Shown here: one piece after another, positions 62,876 to 64,000 of the stretch | Layout: every line of letters starts with the position of its first letter | Position numbering within the stretch: position 1 is the stretch's first letter | From: an uncultured Luminiphilus sp. | GTDB taxonomy: Bacteria > Pseudomonadota > Gammaproteobacteria > Pseudomonadales > Halieaceae | NCBI GenBank assembly: GCA_943789425.1 | Contig: CALSUB010000001.1 | Location: forward strand, 62,001-126,000 | Reading direction: 5' to 3' | DNA length: 64,000 nucleotides | The notes under the pieces: generated by a model | What the model was told of the DNA's origin: nothing | Databases searched by the model: none | The model's input: the letters and a program-made list of their open reading frames with translations, nothing else | Made by a program: the position numbers and the translations under genes

Positions 62876-63783
62876 GTGAGTGATTTCCCCACGATTGAAG
62901 ACACTATCGGCAACACGCCGCTGGTGCGTTTGCAGCGCATTCCAGGCGACACCTCTAATCTGATTCTAGGTAAGCTTGAAGGCAATAATCCGGCGGGTTC
63001 CGTTAAAGATCGCCCTGCGATCAGTATGATCAGAGAGGCGGAGAGCCGCGGTGAGATTGCGCCGGGTGATACGTTGATTGAGGCCACGAGCGGGAATACG
63101 GGTATCGCATTAGCGATGGCGGCGGCGATCAAAGGTTATCGGATTAAGTTGATTATGCCTGCCAATCAAAGTGAGGAGCGCAAGGGCGCGATGCGTGCTT
63201 TTGGTGCTGAGCTGATCGATGTCTCTGCCGAAGAGGGTATGGAAGCGGCAGCGTGATCTCGCGCTGGCAATGCAAGCGCAAGGGCAGGGCTTGGTATTGA
63301 ATCAGTTTGCAAACCCCGATAATCCCGTGGGGCACTTTGGATCGACTGGCCCGGAGATATGGGAGCAGTCGGGAGGCCGGGTTACCCATTTTATTTCTTC
63401 AATGGGGACGACTGGAACGATCATGGGCGTTTCACGTTTTTTAAAAAGCCAGAACCCGGCAATACAAATCATTGGATTGCAGCCGACAGATGGCTCGCAA
63501 ATTCCCGGTATACGACGATGGCCGCAAGGCATATTTGCCCGAAATTTATTCTGCTGATCGTGTTGACCGTGTCATGGACATTGGGCAGTCAGAGTCTGAG
63601 GTAATGATGCGCCGTCTGGCGCGAGAAGAGGGCATCTTTGCGGGCGTCTCTTCTGGCGGCGCAGTGGCTGCCGCTTTGCGCTTGAGCGCCGAGGTTGAGC
63701 ATGCTGTCATTGTGGCCATTATTTGTGATCGCGGTGATCGCTATCTTTCAACTGGCGTATTTTCCGACACTGAGTCAGCTTGA
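62876..63783 (+). CDS. cysM: Cysteine synthase B (frame interrupted twice here)
   Basis: A PLP enzyme making cysteine from O-acetylserine with sulfide or thiosulfate. The start is GTG 62876 (SDFPTIEDTIGNTPLVRLQRIP). The PLP lysine is in GSVKDRPA, with TSGNTG following. Two surplus bases, A at about 63250 and one G of 63528-63529, divide the gene into three frames. They separate GMEAA from RDLALAMQAQ and RRWPQ from AYLPEIYSADRVD. Correction yields about 301 residues including SSMGTTGTIMG and DRGDRYLSTGVF. CysM is favoured over CysK by RRWPQ, AYLPEI and the size. Sequencing error is the best explanation. Confidence 0.9.
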
Positions 63784-63847
63784 GCGCTATTTCTTGTCCT
63801 GGGGCCTCTCTCGAGGCTTCGGCCTGAATGAGTAAGAGGGGACCAAA

Positions 63848-64000
63848 ATGGTCGATGAAAGCGGCCCTGAGCCCGTTCAAATAGAGCACTTGTTGGGTAT
63901 TGTCCGTCGGTTACGAGATCCTGAGCAGGGTTGCCCGTGGGATGTCGGTCAGACTTTTCAATCCATTGTTCCCCATACACTCGAGGAAGCTTATGAGCTG
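63848..64000 (+). CDS. mazG: Nucleoside triphosphate pyrophosphohydrolase MazG (partial, runs off the window)
   Basis: Only the first 51 codons are inside the window. ATG 63848 is preceded by GAGGGG 8 bases upstream. The visible sequence holds the MazG start VRRLRDPEQGCPWD, then QTFQSIVPHTLEEAYEL, which includes the EExxE-type metal-binding region and is diagnostic. The enzyme hydrolyses NTPs to NMP and pyrophosphate, limiting noncanonical nucleotides and ppGpp signalling. relA and rlmD, which often lie between cysM and mazG in Gammaproteobacteria, are absent here: only 64 bases separate the two genes. Confidence 0.9.
   Translation, partial: MVDESGPEPVQIEHLLGIVRRLRDPEQGCPWDVGQTFQSIVPHTLEEAYEL

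Noticed and set aside
1-64000. Mobile elements, prophage, CRISPR arrays, tRNA or rRNA genes
   Set aside because: I looked in all gaps and found no repeats, transposase, integrase or tRNA cloverleaf pattern.

Overview
This window is a stretch of ordinary bacterial chromosome, coding on both strands and densely packed. I see no prophage, insertion sequence, CRISPR array, tRNA or rRNA gene. The gene order rpoE-rseA-rseB-rseC-mucD-lepA-lepB-DUF4845-rnc-era-recO, together with nadB, sdhE and ygfZ beside it, is the classic gammaproteobacterial block. RpoE resembles AlgU of Pseudomonas. The fatty-acid genes, the DUF3336 patatin, GspAB and the TPR/TonB-like secreted protein suggest a marine heterotroph of the Halieaceae/OM60 (Cellvibrionales) type. 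That family-level placement is inference, not proof.

Layout. 0-7.5 kb: recX, then a run of minus-strand genes (nitronate monooxygenase, an apparently complete HMG-CoA reductase, a TlpA-like thioredoxin, a DCC protein, a flavin reductase, a secreted M3 peptidase, a DUF3014 protein). 7.7-14.2 kb: gspAB, alkaline phosphatase, an ammonium transporter, Ppx/GppA. 14.2-20.2 kb: a tight seven-gene minus-strand operon joining alanine racemase, D-amino-acid transaminase, both halves of a D-glutamate cyclase (DUF1445 and DUF4392) and 5-oxoprolinase PxpABC. It is the most interesting locus here. 20.2-31.7 kb: acyl-CoA metabolism (two AMP-forming ligases, patatin lipase, ACAD10-like phosphotransferase, acyl-CoA dehydrogenase, alpha-methylacyl-CoA racemase, enoyl-CoA hydratase), which fits breakdown of methyl-branched or isoprenoid acyl chains, then a DUF3604 protein. 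31.7-38.7 kb: rapA, tatD, a LysR regulator, a candidate small RNA with a perfect terminator, a TPR/TonB-like protein, a methyltransferase and a cold-shock protein. 38.7-45.8 kb: valS-holC-pepA, divergent from lptF-lptG. 45.8-51.4 kb: RDD protein, bolA-trhO, a trypsin-like protease, rarD, ung, ygfZ, sdhE. 51.4-64 kb: nadB and the sigma-E operon with its autoregulatory promoter, then lepA to recO, cysM and the start of mazG.

Sequence quality. At least ten single-base frame breaks sit in conserved genes: valS (2), mucD (2), lepA, lepB, the DUF4845 gene, recO and cysM (2). Several are in short homopolymers, two pairs cancel each other, and correcting each restores a family-typical protein. They look like sequencing or assembly errors rather than real pseudogenes. 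I list each such gene as one CDS over its full extent. No gene-free stretch exceeds 300 bases; the longest, about 218 bases at 36334-36551, holds the candidate small RNA.
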